Shown here: in pieces, positions 17,309-26,319 of the stretch
How the letters are laid out: every line of letters starts with the position of its first letter
How positions within the stretch are numbered: position 1 is the stretch's first letter
Assembly (NCBI RefSeq): GCF_009026825.1
Contig: NZ_CP045032.1
Span: 806,001 to 870,000, forward strand
Direction of reading: 5' to 3'
DNA: 64,000 nucleotides
DNA from: Corynebacterium urogenitale
GTDB taxonomy: Bacteria > Actinomycetota > Actinomycetes > Mycobacteriales > Mycobacteriaceae
Translations under genes and position numbers: made by a program
The notes under the pieces: generated by a model
What the model was told of the DNA's origin: nothing
Seen by the model: the letters and a program-made list of their open reading frames with translations, nothing else
Databases searched by the model: none

Positions 17309-18763
17309 GTGGAATACATCTCGACGCGCGACGCATCCCGGAAAACCGCAACGTTCACCGACATCCTGCTCGGTGGTCTGGCTCCCGACGGTGGCCTTTA
17401 TCTGCCTGCCAAATACCCGCAGCTGGACGGCGACACCCTGACTTCGTGGCGTGAGCTCCTGCAGCAGCCAGGTGGCTACGCAAAGCTCGCGGCCGAGGTG
17501 CTCAAGCTGTACATCGATGACATCCCGGCGGAGGACATCGAGGGCATCGCGGCGCGCGCCTACGCCACGCCGAAGTTCGCGCACGAGGACATCGTGCCCG
17601 TGACCAAGCTGGAGGGCAACCTCTACATCGGCCACCTGTCCGAAGGTCCGACCGCGGCGTTTAAGGACATGGCGATGCAGCTGCTCGGTGAGCTGTTCGA
17701 GTACGAGCTCGGTCGCCGTGGCGAGACGCTCAATATCCTGGGCGCGACCTCTGGCGACACCGGCTCCTCAGCGGAGTACGCGATGCGCGGCCGCGATGGC
17801 ATCCGCGTGTTCATGCTGACCCCAGCTGGGCGCATGACCCCGTTCCAGCAGGCGCAGATGTTCGGCCTCGATGACCCGAACATCTTCAACATCGCGCTGG
17901 ACGGTGTCTTCGACGATTGCCAGGATGTCGTCAAGGCCACTAGTGCGGATGCGGAATTTAAGAAAGCCAATCGCATCGGTGCCGTCAATTCCATTAACTG
18001 GGCGCGCCTGATGGCACAGATCGTGTACTATATCGCCTGCTGGCTGCGTGTGACGGAAAGCAATGAGCAGAGGGTGAGCTTCTCCGTGCCGACCGGGAAC
18101 TTCGGTGATATTTGTGCTGGCCACATCGCCCGGCAGATGGGGCTGCCAATCGATCGCCTGATCGTTGCAACCAACGAGAATGACGTGCTCGATGAGTTCT
18201 TCCGCAGTGGCGATTACCGTGTGCGCACGTCCGCCGAGACTTTTGAGACATCGAGCCCGTCGATGGATATCTCCCGCGCCTCCAACTTTGAACGCTTTGT
18301 TTTCGATCTATTGGGTCGTGACGCTGAGCGCGTTGCGGATCTGTTCGGAGTGAAGGTGAAGCAGGGAGGCTTCAGCTTGGCGGACGATCCAGCATTCCCG
18401 GAGGCTGCGGAGCGGTATGGCTTCCTGTCCGCCACCAGCTCTCACGCTGATCGTGTGCGTATTATTGCGGATGCCGCCGAGCGACTTGGTGTGTTGATGG
18501 ATCCGCACACTGCAGATGGCGTGAAGGCGGCTCTCGAGTGGGCTGACCAGGTGGATTCCCCGATCGTGTGCTTGGAGACCGCGCTGCCGGTGAAATTCTC
18601 GGAGACGATTGTGGAGGCCACGGGGAAGGAGCCTGAGGTTCCGTCCCGCTTCGCCGACATCATGAACGCGGAGCGCCATGTGACCGACCTTCCAAACGAC
18701 GCCACGGTGGTCAAGCAATTCATTCTCGATTCCATCGCCGAAACCCCTGAGGTTGCCAACTAG
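17309..18763 (+). CDS. thrC: Threonine synthase
   Basis: ThrC converts O-phosphohomoserine to threonine with pyridoxal phosphate. The 484-residue protein matches the corynebacterial enzyme almost throughout, with YISTRDASR at the start, the PLP-lysine block LSEGPTAAFKDMAMQ near residue 110, ILGATSGDTGSSAEYAMRG, GAVNSINWARLMAQ and VPTGNFGDICAG. The GTG at 17309 is preferred over the ATG at 17300: the AGG ribosome-binding site abuts that ATG but is about 9 nt from the GTG, and family members start at the equivalent (M/V)-(D/E)-YISTRD. It stands alone, away from hom-thrB. Confidence 0.96.
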   Translation: MEYISTRDASRKTATFTDILLGGLAPDGGLYLPAKYPQLDGDTLTSWRELLQQPGGYAKLAAEVLKLYIDDIPAEDIEGIAARAYATPKFAHEDIVPVTKLEGNLYIGHLSEGPTAAFKDMAMQLLGELFEYELGRRGETLNILGATSGDTGSSAEYAMRGRDGIRVFMLTPAGRMTPFQQAQMFGLDDPNIFNIALDGVFDDCQDVVKATSADAEFKKANRIGAVNSINWARLMAQIVYYIACWLRVTESNEQRVSFSVPTGNFGDICAGHIARQMGLPIDRLIVATNENDVLDEFFRSGDYRVRTSAETFETSSPSMDISRASNFERFVFDLLGRDAERVADLFGVKVKQGGFSLADDPAFPEAAERYGFLSATSSHADRVRIIADAAERLGVLMDPHTADGVKAALEWADQVDSPIVCLETALPVKFSETIVEATGKEPEVPSRFADIMNAERHVTDLPNDATVVKQFILDSIAETPEVAN

Positions 18764-18817
18764 CCCGCGCTTCTTCCCTACCTAAAGGGCTTAAACTGAC
18801 GGGGGTTATGGCCGGCT

Positions 18818-18904
18818 TGAACAAATCTCCCTCACGTTGCACTTCCTCAACTCGCGACCTGCGGTTTTGTGTCGCCAGTAAGCAACGTGAGGGAGATTTG
18901 TTCA
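18818..18904. repeat. 87-bp hyphenated palindrome, copy 2
   Basis: Arms 18818-18840 and 18882-18904 are perfectly complementary over 23 bp; 22 bp of each arm are identical to copy 1 (16523-16609). The 41-nt loop is unrelated to that of copy 1, yet total length is again 87 bp, and again the element begins about 55 bp after a plus-strand stop codon (thrC). Confidence 0.95.
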
Positions 18905-18955
18905 TAGGGGTGCGCAGGAAGATTTGAACAGCGGGACCAGTGGGCGCAAGCTGCG

Positions 18956-19041
18956 TGCGGGAGGTTGTGCGTGCGGCGGTGTTCATGTGTGAGGGAGTGC
19001 GCCGGTGCGCCTAGATGCGGGAGGTTGTGCGTGCGGCGGTG
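18956..19041. repeat. 26-bp direct repeat pair, 60-bp period
   Basis: TGCGGGAGGTTGTGCGTGCG(GCGGTG) occurs identically at 18956-18981 and 19016-19041. The 34 bp between copies is not repeated. It lies about 100 bp upstream of the pyruvate-kinase-like start codon and could overlap its promoter region. Confidence 0.9.
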
Positions 19042-19138
19042 AGTGCGGGGACTCGGAAGTTGCGCTGCCGACATGCCCAGACCTTGGCACAATAGGGCAA
19101 AGGGCCAATTGGATACGCATGCCAAGGAGAGAATGCTC

Positions 19139-21046
19139 GTGAACGCCCAGCTTGCCGACCTTATTGAGCAGGTCGATCAACTTATGGAAACCCTGGAAGG
19201 CCACGCCGCCCGGCACCAAGACAAGATCGACCGCGTCCACGAGTCACACCGGGAAGGAGCCACCAACCTCCTGCACTACGCCCAGCTGCGCACGCGAGAT
19301 TTCCGCAGTCTCCAAGCGGGTCTAGCCAGCATTGGCGCTACCCGCCTAAGCACCACCGAACCTGCAGTGCTCGCCCGCATGAAATCCGCACGCAACGTCC
19401 TGTCCGCCTACGCCGGCGAGGACTTGAAATACACGGGCGAGGATGTAGTGAACGCCTTTGCAAAGGCCGATGACCTGCTGGAAGCTCGTGCCGAACGCTT
19501 GCTCGGGACATTGCAGGAACAGGAACACTCTCGGATCATTGTCACCCTACCTTCCGAATCGGCGGATGACCCGCAACTGATCCACGGCTTTGTGGAAGCC
19601 GGCATGGATCTCGCTCGCATCAACTGTGCACACGATGATGCAGAGACCTGGTTGCGCATGATAGAACACGTCAAAGCGGCTGCTCGCGATGCCGGCCGCG
19701 AGATCAAGATCGCAATGGATCTGGCCGGCCCGAAGGTGCGCACCGGTGAGATCCAGCAGGGCCCCGCCGTGGCGCGAGCAAGAGTCACCCGCGACCAGGC
19801 TGGCCAGGTGCTGCAGACGTCGAAGCTATGGATCACCGCCGAAGGGGACGATACCGACGTTCCGCCCGAGATTGCGGAACTGCCAGGCAGGCCCGCCCTC
19901 CCGATCCAGGTCGAAGCACCGTGGCTGCACAAGCTAGAGGAGGGACAGCGCATCTCCCTCTACGACAACCGCAACCGGAAGCGCTCCTTCACCATCACGC
20001 GCGTGTATAGCGAGTCTGATTCTCACGGCCCGACGGAAAAGTTTGCCGTCCTGGCCGAAGGTTTGCAGAACGCTTACATCAGCAACCACACGATGCTCCG
20101 CCGCGATTTCGACCGCACCCGAGTCTTCGGGATCCCGCCGACGGAGCAGAAACTACGTCTGCACATCGGTGATCGTCTGGTTCTCACGGATGCTGAGGTG
20201 GTGTGCGATCCGACACCCGCCGACGGAAGCATCCCCCGCATTAGCTGCACACTGCCGGAGGCCATCGCCACTATTGAGCCCGGTCACCCTGTTCTTTTCG
20301 ATGATGGTGCCATTGCGGCTCGTGTCGTCGAAAAACATAAGGGGATGGACGGCTACACGGACGTGACGCTGGAGGTCGTTCGTGCCAAGCCGAACGGCAC
20401 CAATTTGGCAGCCCATAAGGGTATTAATTTGCCCGATACGGATTTGCCGCTGCCGAGCCTGACGGAGGAGGACATAGCGGCGTTGGAGTTTGTGGCGACG
20501 CACGCCGATGTGGCGAATGTGTCCTTCATCCGTAATGCCGATGACGTTGCCTACCTGCTGGAGCAGTTGGAGCAGATCGCCCTTCGTTCCGACGACGCCG
20601 AGAAGGTCAGAAATCTAGGCCTCGTGTTGAAGATTGAGACGATCCCGGCCTATACGGGCTTGCCGGGTGTGTTGCTCGAAGGGATGCGTCATCCCAACTT
20701 AGGGGTGATGATCGCGCGCGGCGACCTGGCAGTGGAGCTGGGATTCGACCGGATGGCGGAGGTGCCTTTGCTGATCTCGCAAATGTGTGAGTCAGCGCAC
20801 GTGCCGGTCATACTCGCGACTCAGGTGTTAGAGAACATGGCTAAGACGGGGCTGCCATCCCGGGCGGAGATTACCGATGCAGCGGAGGCTCTGCGCAACG
20901 AGGCCGTGATGCTGAACAAGGGGCCACACATCACTGACTGCATCCGGGTGCTTGACCAGCTGAGTCGCAAGCTGGGAAACTCTCAACGCAAAAACCGGCA
21001 GCTCCTGCGCAAGATCGTCAGTTGGTCGGTCGGCCCGCAGGTCTAG
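19139..21046 (+). CDS. Pyruvate-kinase-like protein with N-terminal extension and no C domain (Pyk2-type)
   Basis: The 635-residue protein holds a pyruvate kinase core: RIIVTLPSESADDP near residue 140, MDLARINCAHDDAETW (canonical RLNFSHG), IKIAMDLAGPKVRTGE, a B-domain-like insert, GINLPDTDLPLPSLTEEDIAAL, LGLVLKIET, LGVMIARGDLAVELG and PVILATQVLENMAKTGLPSRAE. Two things are unusual: about 135 extra N-terminal residues, largely helical, and loss of the allosteric C domain, since after RAEITDAAEALRNEAVMLNKG it ends within about 45 residues. C. glutamicum has a similar second gene (pyk2, NCgl2809). The GTG at 19139 is 9 nt from AAGGAG, whereas the ATG at 19133 is only 3 nt away. Full glycolytic activity is unproven. 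Confidence 0.85.
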   Translation: MNAQLADLIEQVDQLMETLEGHAARHQDKIDRVHESHREGATNLLHYAQLRTRDFRSLQAGLASIGATRLSTTEPAVLARMKSARNVLSAYAGEDLKYTGEDVVNAFAKADDLLEARAERLLGTLQEQEHSRIIVTLPSESADDPQLIHGFVEAGMDLARINCAHDDAETWLRMIEHVKAAARDAGREIKIAMDLAGPKVRTGEIQQGPAVARARVTRDQAGQVLQTSKLWITAEGDDTDVPPEIAELPGRPALPIQVEAPWLHKLEEGQRISLYDNRNRKRSFTITRVYSESDSHGPTEKFAVLAEGLQNAYISNHTMLRRDFDRTRVFGIPPTEQKLRLHIGDRLVLTDAEVVCDPTPADGSIPRISCTLPEAIATIEPGHPVLFDDGAIAARVVEKHKGMDGYTDVTLEVVRAKPNGTNLAAHKGINLPDTDLPLPSLTEEDIAALEFVATHADVANVSFIRNADDVAYLLEQLEQIALRSDDAEKVRNLGLVLKIETIPAYTGLPGVLLEGMRHPNLGVMIARGDLAVELGFDRMAEVPLLISQMCESAHVPVILATQVLENMAKTGLPSRAEITDAAEALRNEAVMLNKGPHITDCIRVLDQLSRKLGNSQRKNRQLLRKIVSWSVGPQV

Positions 21047-21122
21047 TTCGCAACAGCCGGAGCTGCGGACCTGAGTCCAAAATAAGGGAACTGGGTTCTG
21101 TCAACGGACTAAGGTGGTGCCC

Positions 21123-22052
21123 ATGAAGATTGGATTTTTGGGTGCAGGGGCTGTCGGAGGCTACTTCGGCGGGCTGATGGCGAAAGCAGGGCAGGATGTG
21201 GGCTTCGTGGCCCGTGGGGAGACGCTGGCCAGGTTGCAGGACACAGGGCTCAAGCTCACCGATTCGGAGGATCATGTCCACGACATCCCCGTCGTATCCG
21301 CCGCCGATTTTGGTGAGCTGAAGAGGAAACTCGGCGGCCTGGACGTGGTGGTCGTGGCGACCAAAGCGTTGCCTGGAAATGAGACCTTCCCAGCTGTGCA
21401 GGGCGTGCCAGTGGTGACCACGCACAATTCGGTGGAAATCCCCTATATCGCCGCGGAGCGCTTCGGTGCGGAGAATGTGATTCCCGGCGTGATTCGTGGT
21501 TATCTCACGCACACGGGACCTGCTGCGGTGAAGCTCTACCCGGGGCCATTGAGCCTGAATGTCGGAGCATTCCCACGGTCGGACGCAAGTTCTCACGATC
21601 ATGCAGCCAGCATCGGCCGCGAGCTCGTGGAGCACCTCCACGCCGCGGGCATTGGGGGAAGCTATTACGAGGACATTTTTCGGGACGTGTGGTCCAAAGC
21701 CATGTTTGTGACGACGACGGGGGAGCTGGGTGCGCTTGCGCACCAGCCACTGGGGTACCTCCGAACGGAGTTGCGCCCCACGCTGCAGCGCCTCATGGAG
21801 GAGGTGGAGACTGTTGGCCGCGCTCATGGGGTGAATTTGCCGAAGGACATCGTGGCAAAGACCTTGGCTTTCGCCGATGAGCAGATTCCGTCCGCGACGA
21901 GCTCTATGCAGCGCGATATCACCGCGGGACTGCCGAACGAGATGGACGCACAAGTCGGTGCGATTCGTCGCATGGGTCAGCGCGCGGGGGTCGAGACTCC
22001 TTTGCACGACTTGGTCCACGGCGCTCTTGTCGGGCGGCTGGCCAGCACTTAG
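21123..22052 (+). CDS. 2-dehydropantoate 2-reductase (ketopantoate reductase) family protein
   Basis: The 309-residue protein begins MKIGFLGAGAVGGYFGGLMAKAG, the GxGAxGxxxG NADPH-binding Rossmann motif of the ApbA/PanE family, followed by FVARG and LDVVVVATKALPGNE (family VKAYQ region; the key lysine is K in ATKA). DIFRDVWSKAMFVTTTGELGAL holds the catalytic lysine of the second domain. PanE reduces ketopantoate to pantoate, using the product of PanB. Several paralogues of this family exist in actinobacteria, so this copy may serve another 2-hydroxyacid. AAGGTGG precedes the ATG at 21123. Confidence 0.85.
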   Translation: MKIGFLGAGAVGGYFGGLMAKAGQDVGFVARGETLARLQDTGLKLTDSEDHVHDIPVVSAADFGELKRKLGGLDVVVVATKALPGNETFPAVQGVPVVTTHNSVEIPYIAAERFGAENVIPGVIRGYLTHTGPAAVKLYPGPLSLNVGAFPRSDASSHDHAASIGRELVEHLHAAGIGGSYYEDIFRDVWSKAMFVTTTGELGALAHQPLGYLRTELRPTLQRLMEEVETVGRAHGVNLPKDIVAKTLAFADEQIPSATSSMQRDITAGLPNEMDAQVGAIRRMGQRAGVETPLHDLVHGALVGRLAST

Positions 22053-22152
22053 CTCGGCAAGGTATTACCTAAGGGTGATCCTATGGGAATCAACGGTTCT
22101 GACTCAGGGGCTTAGCTTTTCTTCACAGAGGGGCAGCACTGGTGTGGCATCA

Positions 22153-25100
22153 CTACTGGTCAATCTGGTCCAACTGCGGTTCCGCACTAATACCGCCCAT
22201 GACCACGTTTTTCGCCAGTGGGATCTGGTGGCTGGCGCTTTCAAGGATGTGCATGAAGTACCCGGCAGTGTTGGGAATTGCGATGATATCCCCGGCGGCA
22301 ATCCCTTCTGGGAATTCCATCTTGCGTCTGATGATCACTTCGTCCTCGATGCAGTAGGCACCGACGAGGAAACCCTCGGTGCTCTCGGCATGGTCATCAG
22401 CACCATTCCCCGCACGATCCGCAGCTGGTTGCCCGGCACCATCCGTGATCTTTTCCGGCCTGTCGCTGGCCGGGATGAGCAGAGGATCGAGCAGGATATC
22501 GTCGGCAGTGGTGCGGCACTGCGTGCGGTTCATCTCCAACCCAACGAGTGGGGTGCCATCGGACATGGTTTTGGTGAAGGCCACTCGTGCCAGGATCATT
22601 CCGCAGCCATCGAGGATGCTTCGGCCTGGTTCCAGGTGTAGCCGTAGATTCCGCTGTTGCAATCCGGCGACGATCGAGTCATCGAGAACCTCCTGCAACC
22701 ACGCGCCACGCGTCGGTGACTGGTGGAAGGGGTAGGTGTTGGCCAATGGGTCTGCCTTCCATGTGAAAGGTTCACGCCGTCCGTCGATCATCGCCTGCCG
22801 TTGCGTGTGGAAGTTTTCGAATTCCTCCGCGTCGTCGAGGTAACTCATCGGCACGCCACCACCCAGATCAATGAACTGCGGTGTGTGTCCTCCATCTGCG
22901 ATTGCGTCGATGAGTTCGAAGCATTGTTGCAACGCAGTTCGACGATCCGCAGCGGCGTAGCCGTGGAGGTGAACGTGCACGCCGGCGATGCGGACCCGTG
23001 TGGCGTCGAAGGAAGATAGGGAGGCGGACCAGGTGCCACCGAGCTCGCCGAAGCGGGTGGCGGGCAAGGTGTCCGGGCGTGGGGCTAGCCGCGGTGCCAC
23101 GATGGCTGTGGTCTGGAGGCTTGCGGCGAGGGCTTCGATCCGCCGCATCTCCGCGACGTTGTCTGCGGAGATTGTGACGTCGTTCCGGATCGCCAACTCG
23201 AGCAGTTCATCGGGTTTGATCGCGGCGCTGAGGATGATGCGCGGCCCCGGAACACCGCGGTCGAGGACGTGTGCGAGTTCTCGGTAGCTGGCAACATCCA
23301 CGCCGTGTCCGGCATCGCGCATCGTATCGACGAAGCACAGCGCCTTATTGGCCTTGCGTGCGTAGAACACACGCACGTCGATTCCACGGTCACGGCCAGC
23401 GGTGACGAGCTCTTCCACGTTGTCACGCATTGCCGCGGTATGCAGCACGTTCGCGGGAGAGCCGTAGGTCTCAATGATGCGCTGCGCCCCGGCAGGGTCG
23501 GCAGCCAAATCGACCATCCAAGGTTCCAGGCGCGCAGTGAGCGGTACCGTAGCGCGGGCGCGAGAGCGCACGTCCGGTTCGGGTGCAGTGGTGTGAGCGT
23601 TCATGTTCGAGTGTTCCTTCTTCGCATCTTCGACGACGCCACGAGCCCAGCGGGTGACAACATCGTGCAATGTACGCGACAGTGTATCCGGCCCAAGGAC
23701 AACGTCTTCCGTATCTCGTCCCACGATGGCGAGGGTGGGATGGTCGGGTAGGCTGCCATCCCGATGAACTTCAATTCCCCGGTGCCCCTGGGGGACGTGG
23801 GCGATGCCCTGCGACACAAGTTCGGCAGCCAGTGTTCCTGGAACGAGGCCGGGCGGTGCGATGACACAGTCGGTAAAACCCTGGGTTGTGGCTCGGGCGG
23901 CTTGTTCATCCGTGAGGTGCTGGGTGGAGAGGATTCCAGCGTCAAGGAGGGCCAGGATCTTTGCCGAGTTGATGATCGGTGGGCCGAAAGCGACACGTTC
24001 CATCCGGCGGGCGAGATCGCCAAATCCGGGGAAGTCCATGCGTCCTCCGAAGGAGGTGCGCTCCACAATAGCTGGGTAGAGTGTCCGAAATGCGTGCCCT
24101 GCAGCCCACCGCGCCGTCGGCGGTGTGGATCCCGTAGCTACGAGCAAAGACTGACGCAGATCCTCCACAGGCTCGCCGACATCGGATCCGGCCAGGACTT
24201 GGTGAATAGCTACCAAGTCCTGCTCATCGTGATTCGCAGGAGTATCGACGTTCCCAATGCTTTGCGCCTGCGTGCGGTAGACGCAGCGGGCCACGGAGAG
24301 CATCTCGCAGGCAGTATTCGCGATGGCAGCGGTGAGCTCCTCATCCGTGCTGGCAAGCCGCACCTGGTTGCTGCCGCGAATGATGCTCTCCTCGAGATCG
24401 AGGTGAGCCAGCATCCCTTCCGGATCAACCTTGGTCTCCATGAACCTTCCGGAACGGCTGAAAGGCACGATAGCCCGCGGTTCACGACCACTGGGAACGT
24501 AGGTGAGCTGACCAGGAAACTCCGGTGTCTCGGCCGGCTGGAAGTACCCGCCGCGGCCTTCGGTGAGGTCCAAGGTGGCGTCGATGAAAGTCAGGGCCAA
24601 TCCGCGCAAGGCGATTGGGTCGCGATCCTCGGCAACCACGGGGTCGAGCGCGCCAGGCCACGTGCTGGCATGGCCTGCTGCGAGGAGAACACGGTCGAAG
24701 CTGGATCCGTTGACGGACCAACGCTCCGCGGATTCGGGCGCGGAATCCCATGGTTGCAGTGTCGTGACCTTCTCGTGGTGCACGGTGACTGTGACACGGC
24801 GCGGGAGGTTGCCAAGGGTATGCTCCCACGAGGCAATTAGGAATTCGCCAACGAGCGCGCGGGCGGGGAAGTAGTCATCTGCAGAACTGAACAAGTCTTC
24901 AGCCTCGCTGTGGCGAGGAGCCGTTGCAGAGCAGGCGCGGCACCATTGCGTGAAAGAGCCGAGTGCTGTGGACACTATCCGAGACGTGACATTCATGCGC
25001 TTGTAGCTCGGTTGCTGCGGGGAATAGGCCGAGCCCGGCCCCAACTGCCCAGGCTCAAATACGTGCACGTCTAGAGAGACTCCGGCGCGACCAGCGCGAG

Positions 25101-25161
25101 AGGCCAGCTCCTCCACAGCCCACAGACCGCGGGGACCTCCGCCGATGATTGCCAGCTTCAT
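22153..25161 (-). CDS. Fusion of a FAD/NAD(P)-binding protein and a Y4yA-like fold-III PLP decarboxylase-family enzyme
   Basis: One uninterrupted frame of 1002 codons. Residues 1-519 form a FAD/NAD(P)-binding protein starting MKLAIIGGGPRGLWAVEEL (dinucleotide-binding glycines) and containing VLLAAGHAS. Residues 520-1002 form a fold-type III PLP enzyme (ornithine/diaminopimelate decarboxylase family): PLP lysine K603 in VFYARKANKA, HVHLHGYA, FIDLGGGVPMSYL, LEPGRS, the active-site cysteine C937 in VGAYCIEDEV, and NTAGYF. The second half most resembles the Y4yA-like subgroup. A possible independent start, ATG at 23604 (Met520) with AAGGA 10 nt upstream, may yield a separate 483-residue protein. 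The first ATG overlaps the SbnA-like stop codon (ATGA), so the two are coupled. Substrate unknown; a role in a metallophore-like pathway is inferred. Confidence 0.8.
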   Translation of the reverse strand: MKLAIIGGGPRGLWAVEELASRAGRAGVSLDVHVFEPGQLGPGSAYSPQQPSYKRMNVTSRIVSTALGSFTQWCRACSATAPRHSEAEDLFSSADDYFPARALVGEFLIASWEHTLGNLPRRVTVTVHHEKVTTLQPWDSAPESAERWSVNGSSFDRVLLAAGHASTWPGALDPVVAEDRDPIALRGLALTFIDATLDLTEGRGGYFQPAETPEFPGQLTYVPSGREPRAIVPFSRSGRFMETKVDPEGMLAHLDLEESIIRGSNQVRLASTDEELTAAIANTACEMLSVARCVYRTQAQSIGNVDTPANHDEQDLVAIHQVLAGSDVGEPVEDLRQSLLVATGSTPPTARWAAGHAFRTLYPAIVERTSFGGRMDFPGFGDLARRMERVAFGPPIINSAKILALLDAGILSTQHLTDEQAARATTQGFTDCVIAPPGLVPGTLAAELVSQGIAHVPQGHRGIEVHRDGSLPDHPTLAIVGRDTEDVVLGPDTLSRTLHDVVTRWARGVVEDAKKEHSNMNAHTTAPEPDVRSRARATVPLTARLEPWMVDLAADPAGAQRIIETYGSPANVLHTAAMRDNVEELVTAGRDRGIDVRVFYARKANKALCFVDTMRDAGHGVDVASYRELAHVLDRGVPGPRIILSAAIKPDELLELAIRNDVTISADNVAEMRRIEALAASLQTTAIVAPRLAPRPDTLPATRFGELGGTWSASLSSFDATRVRIAGVHVHLHGYAAADRRTALQQCFELIDAIADGGHTPQFIDLGGGVPMSYLDDAEEFENFHTQRQAMIDGRREPFTWKADPLANTYPFHQSPTRGAWLQEVLDDSIVAGLQQRNLRLHLEPGRSILDGCGMILARVAFTKTMSDGTPLVGLEMNRTQCRTTADDILLDPLLIPASDRPEKITDGAGQPAADRAGNGADDHAESTEGFLVGAYCIEDEVIIRRKMEFPEGIAAGDIIAIPNTAGYFMHILESASHQIPLAKNVVMGGISAEPQLDQIDQ

Positions 25162-26210
25162 CGCGCGTCATCTTTCGGGGAACCGAGGCGAGCGATCCGT
25201 TCCTCCACCTCAGAGACAGTGAGACTCAGAGTATCCTCCACCCACGCATCGTTGTACACCGTGTTCATGTAGGCTTGGCCATCGTCATGGAGCAGCAGGA
25301 CCACCGTGGCTCCTTCCGGGAGCACATCCTGTTGGGATAGGAGGGCAGAGACAACGGCGCCACCGGAGGCCCCGGCGAGAATGGCCTCGCGCCGGGCAAG
25401 TATGCGTGTGCCCACTACTGATTCACCATCCGAAACTCGGCAGATTTGATCCGGTTGGGTCAATCGAGCCAGCTCCGGAACCATGCCGGCACCGAAGCCA
25501 GGAAGTGTGCGAGTAGCACGGCAGCCGCCAAACAGGACCGAACCTTCAGCGTCCACCCCGACAAGCGTAGTGCCGGCACCGATTCTTTGAAGATGACGAG
25601 CACACCCGCCAATAGTGCCCGTGGTGGACATGGCCACGAACACGTAATCCGGTGTTGCCCCTAAAGCGTCGATGACCTCCGCCATGGTGCCCTGGTCATG
25701 AGCGTTAAGTGCAGCCTCGTTGGAATACTGGCCAAGATTGATTGAACCGGGGATCTCTTCCAGCAGCTTTTCGACACGTGAGCGACGGGCTACCAGCCAG
25801 TCGCCGGTCTCAGGATCCGGTTCGCTCACTACGTGCACGGTTGTGCCCAGAGCCTTCATCGTGGCCACCGTCTGTTCGTTGGCTCGCGGGTCAACCACAC
25901 AGTGGAAATCCCAGTCGCGCACGGCACACTCACGGGCAAGGGCCATGCCAAGGTTTCCAGAACTCGACTCGACGAGTGCGGGCCTCGTGGTGTCGGATGG
26001 GGAAGAAGGGACGACGCCAGAGGCCAGCGCATCATCAACGAGTGCTTTGGCCGTGCGGTCCTTGGCCGAATGCATGGGGTTGAAGCTTTCGAGCTTTGCG
26101 AAGACCTGAACATCCTTGCGGCGCTCGAGCAGGTGGTCGAGGCGCACAAGGGGAGTAGAACCGATGGTGGCATTGATGCCGACCACCGGCGTGGAAGAAT
26201 CTGGGGACAT
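25158..26210 (-). CDS. SbnA-like PLP-dependent beta-substituting synthase (cysteine synthase superfamily)
   Basis: The 350-residue fold-type II PLP enzyme has its PLP lysine at K50 (MHSAKDRTAK) and the SSSGNLG loop at 82-88 in place of the TSGNT of cysteine synthases. ESSSGNLG, CVVDPR, and the TEPDP-TGD...AR stretch (here SEPDPETGDWLVARRSRV) match, from memory, staphylococcal SbnA, which joins O-phosphoserine and glutamate to form N-(2-amino-2-carboxyethyl)-L-glutamate, the precursor of L-2,3-diaminopropionate. A GxGxG-like MSTTGTIGGCARHL phosphate loop is present. It begins with ATG at 26210 (GGAAAG upstream), 109 bp after the amidohydrolase gene, and overlaps the next gene by 4 bp. A plain cysteine or cystathionine synthase role is less likely because of the SSSGN loop. 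Confidence 0.8.
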   Translation of the reverse strand: MSPDSSTPVVGINATIGSTPLVRLDHLLERRKDVQVFAKLESFNPMHSAKDRTAKALVDDALASGVVPSSPSDTTRPALVESSSGNLGMALARECAVRDWDFHCVVDPRANEQTVATMKALGTTVHVVSEPDPETGDWLVARRSRVEKLLEEIPGSINLGQYSNEAALNAHDQGTMAEVIDALGATPDYVFVAMSTTGTIGGCARHLQRIGAGTTLVGVDAEGSVLFGGCRATRTLPGFGAGMVPELARLTQPDQICRVSDGESVVGTRILARREAILAGASGGAVVSALLSQQDVLPEGATVVLLLHDDGQAYMNTVYNDAWVEDTLSLTVSEVEERIARLGSPKDDAR

Positions 26211-26319
26211 ACTTTCCCACTGTACGCTTTCCAGTCAGTTCTCCACGCGCTCGACTCAGTTCTCCGAGAAAAGCGGTATGTCTTCTACTGGATTCTCTGG
26301 AGACTGATGGCGGAGTCAG

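Larger units (their letters stand above)
18764..19138. other. Intergenic region between thrC and the pyruvate-kinase-like gene
   Basis: About 375 bp with no credible gene. It contains the second 87-bp palindrome at 18818-18904, a 26-bp direct repeat pair at 18956-18981 and 19016-19041, and the AAGGAG ribosome-binding site at 19124-19129 for the next gene. Confidence 0.7.
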
